From contig CM030935.1 of the NCBI GenBank assembly GCA_018136815.1, forward strand, positions 1,794,204 to 1,858,203: 64,000 bases of DNA, written 5' to 3'. Source of the DNA: Isochrysis galbana (lineage: Eukaryota > Haptophyta > Isochrysidales > Isochrysidaceae). A model generated the notes under the pieces. It saw only the letters and a list, made by a program, of their open reading frames with translations, made no database searches and was not told the DNA's origin. Of the stretch, positions 27,826 through 38,433 are shown in pieces (the stretch's first letter is position 1; every line of letters begins with the position of its first letter). The translations under genes were made by a program, and so were the position numbers.

Positions 27826-27908
<83 letters not shown>
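27826..27908 (+). repeat. (CT)n microsatellite
   Basis: About 40 uninterrupted CT units, followed by C-rich runs and then the assembly gap. Confidence 0.95.
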
Positions 27909-27912
<4 letters not shown>

Positions 27913-27984
27913 CCCCCCCCCCCCTCCCCCCCCCCCTCCCTCTCTCTCTCTGGCCCCGTAAGCGCGCGAGACTAGAGGGAGGAG

Positions 27985-28084
27985 NNNNNNNNNNNNNNNN
28001 NNNNNNNNNNNNNNNNNNNNNNNNNNNNNNNNNNNNNNNNNNNNNNNNNNNNNNNNNNNNNNNNNNNNNNNNNNNNNNNNNNNN
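27985..28084. other. assembly gap (100 N)
   Basis: Exactly 100 N, the usual placeholder for an unknown length. It sits beside the CT/C-rich tract, which probably caused it. Confidence 0.97.
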
Positions 28085-28499
28085 CTAGCAGTAGAGGTGT
28101 GTAGCCCGGAATCTTCAGATGTTTTTATACTACTACTACTATATAATAGATAATAGTCGAGGAGCCCAAGTCAAACCACGCCTGAGACGCGGCCACATTA
28201 GTGGATCGACACTTATGCGTGGCGATACACCGGAATTCGACATACTCCATACTCCCGCGACACAACCAACCCAAGCACATCACGTCGTACCCATATATAT
28301 ACCACACACCACACACTCAAGCAATGAGTTGCTTGCTCCTCACCCTCCCATTAGGCCGGGGGGGCAGTCACAATGGGGACGGTAGAAGTCCCGCGCCTTT
28401 GGCGCAGAGGAGGGGGGGGTTATTGGAAGTCACAAGTGTCAGAGCGGGGACGGTAGAAGTCCCGCACCTTGGCCTTAGATAGAGGAAACGCAGAGGAAA
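28085..28499. other. intergenic
   Basis: No gene seen. A direct repeat of GGGGACGGTAGAAGTCCCGC occurs at 28375 and 28447. Confidence 0.4.
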
Positions 28500-28617
28500 A
28501 GCGTTTGCATGCGCACGCACGGCGTCCCCGCGGGGGAACATGCACCGCGGGGAAAAGCAGAGAAAAAAGTTGTTATCCCCACGCACGGCTAGCCCTTATT
28601 TTATTTTAAAATACTAT
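28500..28617 (+). repeat. CACGGCG/CCGCGGGG repeat linked to 3' box
   Basis: AAAAGCGTTTGCATGCGCAC to TTGTTATCCCCACGCAC and an AT tract. It is repeated in reverse, also joined to a box, at 43402-43525. Confidence 0.7.
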
Positions 28618-28671
28618 GGACATTTGATCGCTCAATTCGACTGATGCCCCACAATTGACGGAACGACACCT
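28618..28671 (-). repeat. 3' box of retroelement family (copy 5 of 8)
   Basis: Plus strand GGACATTTGATCGCTCAATT, CTGATGCCCCACAATTG, ACGGAACGACACC. Confidence 0.75.
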
Positions 28672-29090
28672 CGCCAGGGGCAGCTGCAGGCCTGTCGCAG
28701 GCGCGCCATCGCGGGTGCCTGCAGGAGAGGGGAGAGGGGAGAGGGGAGAGGGGAGAGAGAGCGCGGAGAAGGGGGCGGGCGGAGCGAGAGCTCCGCTCAC
28801 CGAAAAATAGGTAAGTCCCGCACCTGTTTACAGTATAAGTCGGGTCTGAGGACGCCACCAGCCCGGTAGGCAGAGGAAGGGGGGAACGGATCACCGGAGG
28901 GGGGCACGGGCCACCGGACCATATCTAAGCCCTTCACCCCTATCCCCCTAGTAGTGCACGGGGGGAGCCGCCTGATGGCGGGGGGGGAAGGGCCGGGGGA
29001 GTGGGGGTGTAGAAAGTATGCTACGTGTAGGTAGTGGTTCCTTTCGCCGCGAGTGCGGTAAGAATATTAGGAAGTTTTTTATTATCGGCT
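28672..29090 (+). mobile_element. second non-autonomous family, copy
   Basis: Same order as 14161-14570, with GGTAAGTCCCGCACCTG, CCCCTAGTAGTGCACGGGG and CGCCGCGAGTGCGGTAAGAA with ATATTAGGAAGTTTTTT. A GGAGAGGG(GAGAGG)n expansion marks this copy. Confidence 0.75.
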
Positions 29091-29129
29091 CGTTGGTAAG
29101 CTTCACTTTTTTGCTTTTTCATGTTGAAT

Positions 29130-29345
29130 TTGAATTCGTTATAGCGAAGCACCGAAACAGGTGCTTCCGATTTTCACCTATTTTCGTGCAAAAAACACAA
29201 AAAACCTGCCTAGATCATCCTATCTGTGGGTGGTTGGGCCATCGCCTTGCGTCTCGGCATGCCCCCTGCGGCCCCCCTGCGGCGCATCGCCTGCGGGGGA
29301 AGCTGCGAGAAGACATACTGAAGAAACCGAGCCAAAGCACCCGTT
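29130..29345. repeat. GCACCGAAACAGGTGC hairpin repeat
   Basis: GAAGCACCGAAACAGGTGCTTC can form an 8-bp stem at 29144-29166, with a related inverted copy at 29334-29355 and another at 47318-47342. Between them is the CTCGGCATGCCCCC block also present at 8995-9055. Confidence 0.55.
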
Positions 29346-29457
29346 TCGGTGCTCCGGCAGTAAGGAGGTACCGTGTGGTACTCCTAAGCGTGAGGATCAT
29401 TCTCGGATCATCGTGCGCTCTCGTTTGCTCGGCGCGTCGGCGGCTCCGTAGAGGGCG

Positions 29458-30210
29458 ATGGCAGTGGCCCTCGTCGTCTTGCAGCTCTCCGCGACAGTGT
29501 TGGTTCCGCCGCACGTGACAAAAGCGGTGGATACCTTGTACCCTGCGAGTTCGTACAGTGCGCGGCGCAATCTTGCTCGAGACGCTGCTCTGGCAGCGAG
29601 CAGCCGCACCACTGCAGAGGGCATCCCCTTGGCAGGCGACGATATGGTGTACGGAGAATTCGATCTTGCCTTCTTTGCACAACTCCTAGAGCTGGCTGCT
29701 CCACAGCCAGGGGATGAATTTTGCGACTTGGGATCGGGAGCTGGCCGCTTGGTGCTTGCCGCGGCTTTGCTCTATCCCGACACGTGGAGCAACTGTCATG
29801 GGGTCGAGCTGTCAGGGCCTCTCCACGATGCAGCCATCGCCACACGGGTGGCGTTTGAGAGCCTTGATGCACGCCCACCGATTGCAGATTGCGAGTACAC
29901 TTGTGCATCCGTGCTCGATGAAGTAGCTGGCGCTGCGGCGCTTGCCAAAGCGGACGTTTCGTTCTCGTATGCAGTGACATGGGCATCAGGTCCGACACAC
30001 AATCAGCTTGTCCGTGCCCTTGCCCGATACCTTCCATCTGGAGCCCGCGTTATATCGATTGACTTGCCGCTTTCGGACGAGGCCGCTGCATCGGAGGGCG
30101 CCCGATTCAAATTGCTCCACAGAGTGGTGGGTGGGAACGCCGAGACCAGTAACGAGACTGTTGGGCTTGTGTACTGTGTGGAGCGGGACAAGCCAAGAAA
30201 TCCTCTATGA
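29458..30210 (+). CDS. class I SAM methyltransferase, DOT1-like fold
   Basis: Single exon, 250 residues. The N-terminus is hydrophobic (MAVALVVLQLSATVLVPPH), a possible signal or membrane anchor. YGEFD, LAFFAQLLELA, then GDEFCDLGSGAGRLVLAAAL is motif I with the upstream DOT1-type entry. HGVELSGPLHDAA carries the acidic residue for the SAM ribose (motif II). ADVSFSYAVTWASG and IDLPL follow at motif IV/V positions. Algal genomes carry several such DOT1-like proteins outside chromatin roles, and the leader argues against a nuclear histone methyltransferase here. The substrate is unknown. There is no intron. Confidence 0.65.
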   Translation: MAVALVVLQLSATVLVPPHVTKAVDTLYPASSYSARRNLARDAALAASSRTTAEGIPLAGDDMVYGEFDLAFFAQLLELAAPQPGDEFCDLGSGAGRLVLAAALLYPDTWSNCHGVELSGPLHDAAIATRVAFESLDARPPIADCEYTCASVLDEVAGAAALAKADVSFSYAVTWASGPTHNQLVRALARYLPSGARVISIDLPLSDEAAASEGARFKLLHRVVGGNAETSNETVGLVYCVERDKPRNPL

Positions 30211-30755
30211 GATTGATCTAGCGGTCTAGTCACTGGCTGATGGTGGCAGCGCCGTGGGCACACAGTATGGAAGCTTTAGCTGTGGGGTGAACAAAGCAAG
30301 AAGATAGAATCGGGGTGAACGGTGCGAACAAGTTCTTCGATGGTTGCTTTTGTCCCATCTGATGCTAGGTCGCGTTCCGTCGAAAGAGCACCATATAATT
30401 ATATTTTTTAGAAATTCGATTCAAAAATTCAGTCAACGTTAGTTTATTTTTATTTTGTAGTAAAATCTTGATTTTAACTATGCAGGTGCGAGAATTTGTA
30501 CTTATAGTTCGAAGGGCAAGGTAGGGGCCTTCCGGGGTGGGGGTAGGAGCAAGGACGAACTCCTCCCCAGAGCCGACCGGTTTACGTTGATATTAATATC
30601 ACGAATAAAGAATAAAATGTGGTTAATATATTGATGTGTGAAAATTATTTTACCATTATATAGACGGGACCAGCTACATATAAAGCAAACTCAAACACCA
30701 GTGCGACGGGACCTTCGCAAACGGGGCCGATGGTTTTGCGAAAGACTCGGCGTCG
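30211..30755. other. AT-rich intergenic sequence
   Basis: Markedly lower GC than neighbouring sequence (30370-30660). A TTTTATTTTTATTTTG-like stretch is present. Nothing coding seen. Confidence 0.4.
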
Positions 30756-31298
30756 ATGGAGTGGGACCGCATGAGGGAGCGCGAGGCCGGCGCTGATCTA
30801 TGTGAGCTCAGCAAGAATTTGGTTCGCGCCTACATCCGCAAGCTTGGCGATTCTGCGGTTGACTCCACCAACGTGTGGGATCACCCAAACATGGCCCATG
30901 AGATTAACCAGAGGTTCGACGAAATCATTCGAAACGATAAGGTTGATCCTCAGCGCGGCGTCGATAATGCTATTAAATTTGCGGAGGTGCTCGCGGAGAC
31001 TCGTTTCCGCGTAGAGAACCACGAGCTAGGTCGGTCGGCGCTCTCGTGCGTCAACCTCTGCCAACGGTACCTCAGCCCTTACGAGCAGGCCCGGGTGAAG
31101 CGTCATCAATCCCGGCCCTCGACGAAGCAAACCGTGGCTAGTGTACGCACTAAGGCCTCAGGCGAGGCAAAGAACGAGACTTCCTCGTCCCAGAAGACCG
31201 CTTCGACCACGGACATGGTCGCCGCCGTGCAGGCAGCCGTCCAAGCCGGCGTTTGGCGTTCGCGTTGGCGTTCGGAAACTTCCTCTCACATTCCTTAA
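30756..31298 (+). CDS. uncharacterised ORF, possibly gag-like
   Basis: 180 residues starting MEWDRMREREAGADLCELSK. It is mostly helical and charged up to about residue 110 (LVRAYIRKLGDSAVDSTNVW, FDEIIRNDKVDPQRGVDNAI), then Ser/Thr/Lys-rich (SSSQKTAS). No known motif. The flanks are AT-rich upstream and carry no polymerase frame downstream, so a retroelement origin is only a guess; codon use looks genuine. Confidence 0.4.
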   Translation: MEWDRMREREAGADLCELSKNLVRAYIRKLGDSAVDSTNVWDHPNMAHEINQRFDEIIRNDKVDPQRGVDNAIKFAEVLAETRFRVENHELGRSALSCVNLCQRYLSPYEQARVKRHQSRPSTKQTVASVRTKASGEAKNETSSSQKTASTTDMVAAVQAAVQAGVWRSRWRSETSSHIP

Positions 31299-31864
31299 GT
31301 CCGCTACCCTTGGCTTGTAGGTCCTTGCTTCTTTCTTCTCGGTCAAGGTTTTTGGCGAGCGAGTCGGTTGCTCTATCTAGCCGCTCGAGATTTGAGGTTT
31401 AATTTGCCATCTCCCCTTGGAGATCAATGTAGGTTCGCTTCTTAGGTGAGGGGATCTTTCCCCTTGATGCAAGTTACATGCAAGCCCTTGGCCCCTTTGG
31501 TGTTTCTTCCCCTTGGTTGCTACTCAGGGTTGTTCGTTAGAAGCGTCTAGAAGGTTTACGCTCGCTAAATCTCTGGGTAGGAATCACAGCAGTTACCAAA
31601 AAAGGAATCTAAATTATTTAAGGGAGAATAACCAAAGCTAACACCGAAAGCAAAGGACGAGCCACAAGCTCCCGCCCCCTTCTCTCCAACTCCTGGCCGA
31701 AGCAGCGCGCGCGGCCTCCCCGGAACCAGCTTCTCCGCTAACGAGGGAACTGGGGAAGGGGGAGGGGGTTGTTAGGGGTTAAGGTTGGGTAGTAGGGAGG
31801 TACACAAGCACACTGCCTCACGCCGCACACGTAGCGGGGTTTTTTAAGAAGATTTTTTTTTACG
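31299..31864. other. intergenic
   Basis: No gene recognised. A CCCCTTGG motif recurs at 31417, 31461 and 31510. Confidence 0.35.
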
Positions 31865-32344
31865 TTAGTGTTTTTGCAGTATACGGTAATATTTTCCCCG
31901 GTCCCAGGGGGGTGCCCCCATGGTTCCCGACCGCCTCTGCGTCCAGAGTCCCCCCGCGGAAAGAGTGAACGCACGGCGTGCACCTTCCTGGAAGTTGCTA
32001 TGCGCACGCACGGCGCCCCCGCGGGGGGGCCGATGCACATCGCGCCGTGCCCACGCACGGCGTGCATAATGTGATTGCAAGTCATCACACGTGCTGCGCA
32101 ACTAAACATCTCTTATATGGCTACTTTACGTGATTGTGGGTCTTAGGGGTACGCACAGGGGAAAAAATTGGCATGCACGCACGGCGCCCCCGCGGGAGGG
32201 GGGGGGGGGCGATGCACGGCGCACGGCGTGCACAATGATTGCAAGTCATCACACGTGCTGCGTAACGAAACATCTCTTATATGGCTACTTTACGTGAATG
32301 TGGGCCTTAGGGGGAAAAGTTGACATGCGCACGCACGGCGCCCC
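31865..32344 (-). repeat. GCACGCCGTGCG-type repeat, two to three copies
   Basis: Reverse of 7100-7345 (GTCCCAGGGGGGTGCCCC, GGAAAGAGTGAACGCACGGC, GCAAGTCATCACACGTGCTG, ACATCTCTTATATGG). The block from GCACGGCGCCCCCGCGGG to ACATCTCTTATATGGCTACT occurs twice in tandem and a third partial unit joins the LINE fragment. Confidence 0.7.
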
Positions 32345-33640
32345 CGCAGGGGGGGGCGATGCGTGAATCATCAGCTTGTGCGGGGATTGGATCGTCGCCG
32401 GCATGCTTAGCGTTTTGCATGCCCTGACCCCGTAGTTGACCGGAATCGCGGTGTTATCGACATTGACGATTAGTTTGCGGGGGAAGCTTCCGTCCATAAA
32501 GGATCCTTGGCCCGCCGAGACGTATAGGTGCCAGCGGGTGGAGTAGGCCGCCTTGGACACAAAAGTGCCCGCACCTCCCTCGAGCTTCATTCGCTCGCGG
32601 TTGCCCTTCAGGAATGTTAGTCCCTCCTTTTCGACCGCCTTGATTAGCGCGCCTAGATTGAGTTGCTTAGCTTGGGCGAGGCCATCAGCTTCGACGACCA
32701 GGTGTGCTGCCACTGCCACGTCCTGGAGAGCGTTGTAGAGTGACTTTCGCGAGGTGGCGCCTCGCTTGTTGATCTTTTCCTCGATTGAGACGATCTTGAT
32801 GCGTACGGTGATGTCGGTCTAGTTCACGCGAAGGGTGGTGAGTTCGCCATACCTTTCTTGAAATTGTTGTGCGCAATCTTCATTGACGGCTACGTGCCAG
32901 GGGCCTGCGATGGACCGTGCCCAGAAGTCTGGCTCTGGATCGACTCCCTCTAGCTCGAGGAGCAGTTCAACTATCGCGGCGTAGACGGTCGTGTCCAGAA
33001 AGGTGTAGTCCCCCTCTTGGTGGAAGGAGAGGTCGAAATTTGCGTCTGTGTCTACGCCCTCTTGTTCTTCATCTGACGCTGGCTCCTGCGTCAGGGGAAT
33101 GTGGGTCGGCCGTGAGCATGAGTTTGGTGCTTGGTGGTGGGCTGGTTGTTGGTGGTCGGTTCCCAGTCCCTCTTTCAAAGGGGCCCTGGTTGTGTTGAGT
33201 TGGGGCTTCAGTTGTGACATTCTTCTGTTGTAGTACGTATGCAGGGTGGGGTGTTGTTTGTGCCCATAAGGGCCACCCGGTCTCGGGCCGCGCCGCCAGG
33301 GCGGCGCGACCGTCACCAGGGTGGGAGGAGCCTCTGCCATGAGGCATGCCCATTGGTTGCTTCGTGTGTCTTGTCTGCTGTGTCTGCCTTGCTGTCTGCA
33401 GTCTGCTGTCCCCCATGGGGGGGACCAGCATGGCTGCTGAGGGTGGTGTGGCCGGGGCCACGGGCCGTGTGGCGCGACGCGAGTCGCACGCACCTGCTCG
33501 GCCTCCGCGGGTGGACGCGGTCGCTTCGCCAGCGACTGCTCCATGGGTACTGGAGGGGCGCCCTCGGCGGGGGGCCCGAAAGAGAGGGGAGTCGCGCCGG
33601 CGCGCTCCATGGCGACCAAGTATAAACTTAGTTGATGTTA
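32345..33640 (-). pseudogene. LINE 5' portion only, with an in-frame stop
   Basis: On the minus strand the hairpin AACTAAGT-TTAT-ACTTGGT (33633-33615) and ATGGAGCGC are followed by a frame matching the N-terminal third of the intact LINE ORF: VDPEPDFWARSIAGPWHVAV (VDLEPDFISKSASGPWEILV in the LINE) and AHLVVEADG, KAVEKEGLTFLKGNRER, FPRKLIVNVD. One TAG at about 32821-32819 interrupts it. The copy stops before the Cys/His region and joins a GCACGGCG repeat, so it retains the 5' end but not the 3' end, the opposite of ordinary LINE truncation. Confidence 0.8.
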
Positions 33641-34077
33641 CATACATCAATCCTCCTGCTTCCACATGTGACACAGTCACAGCTCCACCCCACCCCACAC
33701 ACTACTTCTAGGGCCTATTCCATTGTTACTTGTAAGAGGTGCACCCTGATGGCTTAGGCACCCCAACGGCCCTTGTCTGCTAGCTCCATGGCCTACGTTG
33801 ACACCGACAGATTACGGGAGGAGTAGGGGCGCTCACAAAGCCAAGTCCACTGAGGCACGGTGCTGAAAGATGTCAGCGCACAACGAGATCATGACACTCA
33901 CACCTAATTCACACCCCGCACAAGTGGAGCCCAGCAAGTAAATGAAGAAGTCAGCGGGCTGCCGTGGCCAATAGTTCGCCAAACCTTCCAGTATCTCAAA
34001 GAGACTTGTTGGTGCCTTGAAGTACCTGGGCTCCCAAACACAAGGTCCATTACGCGACATTCGATGCAGATTGTGAC
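33641..34077. other. 3' flank of ferredoxin-NADP+ reductase gene
   Basis: Presumed 3' UTR and intergenic. No other gene seen. Confidence 0.4.
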
Positions 34078-35608
34078 CTAGTACACCTCAACGTGCCACT
34101 GCCCATTGGCTTTCCACTTGGCCAGAACCTCTTCCCAGGCAAGTCCGCGTTCAGAAGAGACACGCTCTAGCATCGTTGTAATCCCAGGCATCATACCCTT
34201 GAGGCCGCAGAAGTACATATGTGCACCGGCATCCATGCGTGCAAAGACTTCATCTGCATATTCGGCGACCTTATCCTGCACGTAGACCTTGGAACCATCG
34301 GGCTTGGACATCTCACGAGAAAGAGCATAGGTGACGCGGAAGCGATCGGGCTCGCGAGCGGCGATCTACGGAGGCGAGGTGAAGTACGAAAAGTGAAGTA
34401 ACCTGCCAAGCAAGCCCTGCTGCGGCAAGAGACAGAGGCCTTAGCGGCAGCAATTGCTCGTAGGAAGCGGGCTACCTCCTGCCAATCGTCATCATAGAGG
34501 ATCGAGTCGGTGTTTGCGACTCCAAGGAAGAGCCAAGCGAGGCCAGTAAAGGCCTTGTGGGCAGGAGTCTCCTCCACAAAGAGGCGCCGCAGGAAGCCGC
34601 GATAAGGCGCAATTCCAGTGCCCGTTGCGATCATAATGAGGTCCGCATTGGGCGTGGCCTCAGGCATGAGCATTACCTTCCCAGTGGGGCCAGTGACCTC
34701 GACTGGATCACCAGGCTTGGAGTCACAAAGGAAATTGCTGCACACTCCTTTCTTGGCTGGATCATAAGCTGCAAGGTCCTTATCCCAGTAGAGAGCGCGG
34801 CGAACGCAAAGCGAGACGGAGTCACCGGCCAAGTCGTCGCCGTAGCGCGTCGAGCAGATAGAGTAGAGCCGAACCGAGTTGGGTTTGCCGTTCTTTGGGC
34901 TGATACCCGGGGGGACCACTCCAAGTGACTGGCCCTCCCAATACTTGAGAGCACCACCAGTGGAAATTTGGATGTGACACACCTCACCGGGTGAATTTGG
35001 CTGCGTACGAGGAGGGAGACACCCGGGTTCCATGCACCCTTGCCGATATTGTGTGCGGTGTGGTGCGGGAGCATGGAAGGGCACTCTGGCTGGGGCAAGA
35101 GGGTGGGGGCACATACCCCGACAATGCGTTTGACGTTGACGATTTTGCCGGTGTGAGGGGCCTTGTTCTTAAATGTGTTTAGCGGTAGGTTCGGGAGAAT
35201 GGCGTGGTAGGGCTCGACTTCAAGTGCAGCCTTTGGGGTCACCTTGGTAGCCGTGGGCATCATCGCGACAACTTGATTGGCAGCAATCGAGACGTCGGGG
35301 CTTAGGCTCTTAAGGGCGCTCTCGATGCCTAGATAAACCACAGGTTTGAAGAACTGTTTGAGGAGCCCAGCCCTACTTGCGACGCGTAGCGCCTCCACGT
35401 CGCCGATGTACTCCTCGTCGCACTTTGCGAGCACGGCGTCCACAAAGGGCGGTTCAACGCCAGCACTCTCCATGAGAAACTGGCGGAGTGGCGTTTGGGG
35501 GGCAAGCGAGAGGAGGGGGTGCGCATGCCTCTGCACCGGCTGGGTCCCTCGGCCCGCGTAGCCGAGCACGATGACGGCGTGCACCCAAGGCGCGAGGCCG
35601 GAGAGCAT
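34078..35608 (-). CDS. petH: plastid ferredoxin-NADP+ reductase (3 exons)
   Basis: Exons 35608-35117, 35000-34434 and 34365-34078 join in phase to 448 residues. The reductase part has [20 protein letters not shown] across the first junction, [25 protein letters not shown] (FAD site), then [38 protein letters not shown] (NADP site), [33 protein letters not shown] and the terminal WHVEVY; the last aromatic stacks on flavin in this family. It transfers electrons from photosystem I ferredoxin to NADP+. The N-terminus [19 protein letters not shown] looks like an ER-type leader expected for a complex plastid. Residues about 48-110 form an extra helical segment ([20 protein letters not shown]) not in plant enzymes. 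The second donor (34433) is the least certain boundary. Confidence 0.92.
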
Positions 35609-36311
<703 letters not shown>

Positions 36312-36312
<1 letters not shown>

Positions 36313-36582
36313 CCCCACCTGATGGATCGAGAGGGAGAGCGCTGATGACGCCCGCGCGCGGGGGGGGGGGGGGGGGGGGGAGAGACACGCAGGAGCAAGG
36401 GTGGGTGCGCAGACTTGTCTCCCCTCAGCCTGTGGTGACCCTTGAAGAGAGCTCCATGTAAAGTATTGTAGAGTACTCCCTAGTTACATGTAAAGTACTC
36501 TAAATGAACTGAGTAGAGTCTTAGAGTAGAGGCTGCCGCTTCGTGCGCGTGCCCCTGTCCCCCCCCCCCCCCCCAGGCAATC
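36312..36582. other. intergenic with G run
   Basis: A run of 20+ G at 36360-36380 and a C run at 36558-36573. Nothing else seen. Confidence 0.4.
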
Positions 36583-36810
36583 ATGGCCCCCAGGAAGCCC
36601 GCCAGCAAGCCCAAGCAAGCCGCCGAGGGGCCACTACACAGTCCATGCCCGCGATACGCGCGCAGAACAGCGGGCGCGCGTCGTCGAGTCGTCGAAGACG
36701 TGCGTGGAGCAGCCGCGCACCGCCGCTCGCACAGCGTTGGCGTCAAGGCCGCGCTTGCAACAGGGCATTTCCCGGAGGCAACGCGCGGCAAAGTGGCGTG
36801 GGAGCTGTAG
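36583..36810 (+). pseudogene. degraded fragment related to the pseudogene at 54148-56140
   Basis: It starts MAPRKPASKPKQAAEG. Across two frames it shows KTCVEQPRTAARTA and FPEATRGKV, matching KTVEHCRTTGESA and FPKATKGKI of the other locus. The frame change and short length indicate decay. The family is not recognised. Confidence 0.35.
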
Positions 36811-37134
36811 AGGGGCACCTCTGATGATGACTCCCCACGGGATGCTAACCAACAGACCAACAGCTTCTCACAAACGCTGAGAGGCTCAAGTTGGCATCTT
36901 GGGTTCTGACTCGCGCTGACGTTCACGACCCCCAGACCCCCAGAACAGGCACCCGATTTCTGTGTAAAGGTACGCGCTATGCTGGCAGAGCGGCACAGGT
37001 TCAACAAGACTAAAAAGTACGGCAAGGGTACTATTGTACTATTCCTCTCAACACGCCGGAGCTCAACCACCTCAATTCCGACATATCGACGATATCGACC
37101 TGTCTCACTCTCACACATTCTTTCAACGCATTTT
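36811..37134. other. intergenic
   Basis: Nothing recognised. Confidence 0.35.
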
Positions 37135-37746
37135 CAACTAACTTTATAGTTGGTCGCCATGGAGCGCGCCGCCGCTCCCCACCTCTCCTTCGGGTCCCCC
37201 GCCGCGGGGACCCCCCCAGCACCCATGGAGCAGTCGCAGGCGAAGCGACCGCGTCCGCCCGCAGAGGCCGAGCAGGTGAGCGCGACCCCGGTCGATCCGC
37301 ACGGCCCGTGGCCCCGGCCACACCAGCCACTGCAGCCATGCTCGCCCCCCTCATGGTGGGTCACAAGCTGTGGAACACAGAGGACTAGCACCACCCAAGA
37401 CGAACAATTCAGCCACCAGGCATGCCTTATGGCAGAGGCCTCTCCCACCCTGGGGACGGCCGCGGGCAGCGCGGCCCGAGACCGGGTGGCCCTTATGGGC
37501 ACAAATCCAAAGTCAACAGCAGAACGGCACAATGGCACTGACCCCCCAACACCACAACACGTGACCACACAGAAGGGAATTTGCTTGGGTGCGTCTTGGG
37601 GCGCACAGGCGCACATCACACTCCTCTACCAACCGCTCGAGCGGACCCACCCATGGCCTCACAGACCCCGACCTCCCCTGCCACTCAGGAGCCGCCCTCA
37701 GATGAGGAGCAAGGCTACACCGAGTCGGACGCAACATATGAGCTGT
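37135..37746 (+). mobile_element. LINE 5' end fragment with terminal hairpin
   Basis: CAACTA-ACTTTA-TAGTTG, then GTCGCC ATGGAGCGCGCC and a frame beginning MERAAAPHLSFGSPAAGTP with MEQSQAKRPRPPAEAEQV, the same N-terminus as the 33619 copy. The LINE similarity fades before the 203-bp array; the 3' two-thirds of a LINE are absent. Confidence 0.75.
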
Positions 37747-38433
37747 CACCCGGATGGTCACGCCAATCGGGCAGGCCGCGCGCCGAACCCTCGTCGAAAT
37801 CACCCATCCGCCGAGCCCATTGAACGTTGAGCCGTCGCCGAGGGAGGCCCGGAGAGCCCAACTTCGAACCGATGCCGGGCGCGCTGCGTGCCCGTTTTCG
37901 ACGATCCATCCGGATGGGGGACCCCACCAGATACCAAATACGCATAGCCCACCCGGATGGTCACGCCAATCGGGCAGGCCGCGCGCCGAACCCTCGTCGA
38001 AATCACCCATCCGCCAAGCCCATTGAACGTTGAGCCGTCGCCGAGGGAGGCCCGGAGAGCCCAACTTCGAACCGATGCCGGGCGCGCTGCGTGCCCGTTT
38101 TCGACGATCCATCCGGATGGGGGACCCCACCAGATACCAAATACGCATAGCCCACCCGGATGGTCACGCCAATCGGGCAGGCCGCGCGCCGAACCCTCGT
38201 CGAAATCACCCATCCGCCGAGCCCATTGAACGTTGAGCCGTCGCCGAGGGAGGCCCGGAGAGCCCAACTTCGAACCGATGCCGGGCGCGCTGCGTGCCCG
38301 TTTTCGACGATCCATCCGGATGGGGGACCCCACCAGATACCAAATACGCATAGCCCACCCGGATGGTCACGCCAATCGGGCAGGCCGCGCGCCGAACCCT
38401 CGTCGAAATCACCCATCCGCCAAGCCCATTGAA
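37747..38433 (+). repeat. 203-bp tandem repeat array, about 3.4 units
   Basis: Units start at 37747, 37950, 38153 and 38356 (CACCCGGATGGTCACGCC). They are almost identical; one position alternates G, A, G, A (CCGCCGAGCCC / CCGCCAAGCCC), implying amplification of a 406-bp dimer. A single reversed unit occurs at 8612-8770. The unit has palindromic CATCCGGATGGGG and CACCCGGATGG parts. Confidence 0.95.

Noticed and set aside
28618-28671. Hammerhead ribozyme reading of the 3' box (CTGATG and GGAAC present)
   Set aside because: The invariant A after CUGAUG is replaced by C or T and the GAAA core is GAAC, so catalysis is not expected.
37715-38351. Repeated 70-180-residue minus-strand frames
   Set aside because: Produced by the 203-bp tandem unit, whose length is not a multiple of three; frames shift between units.
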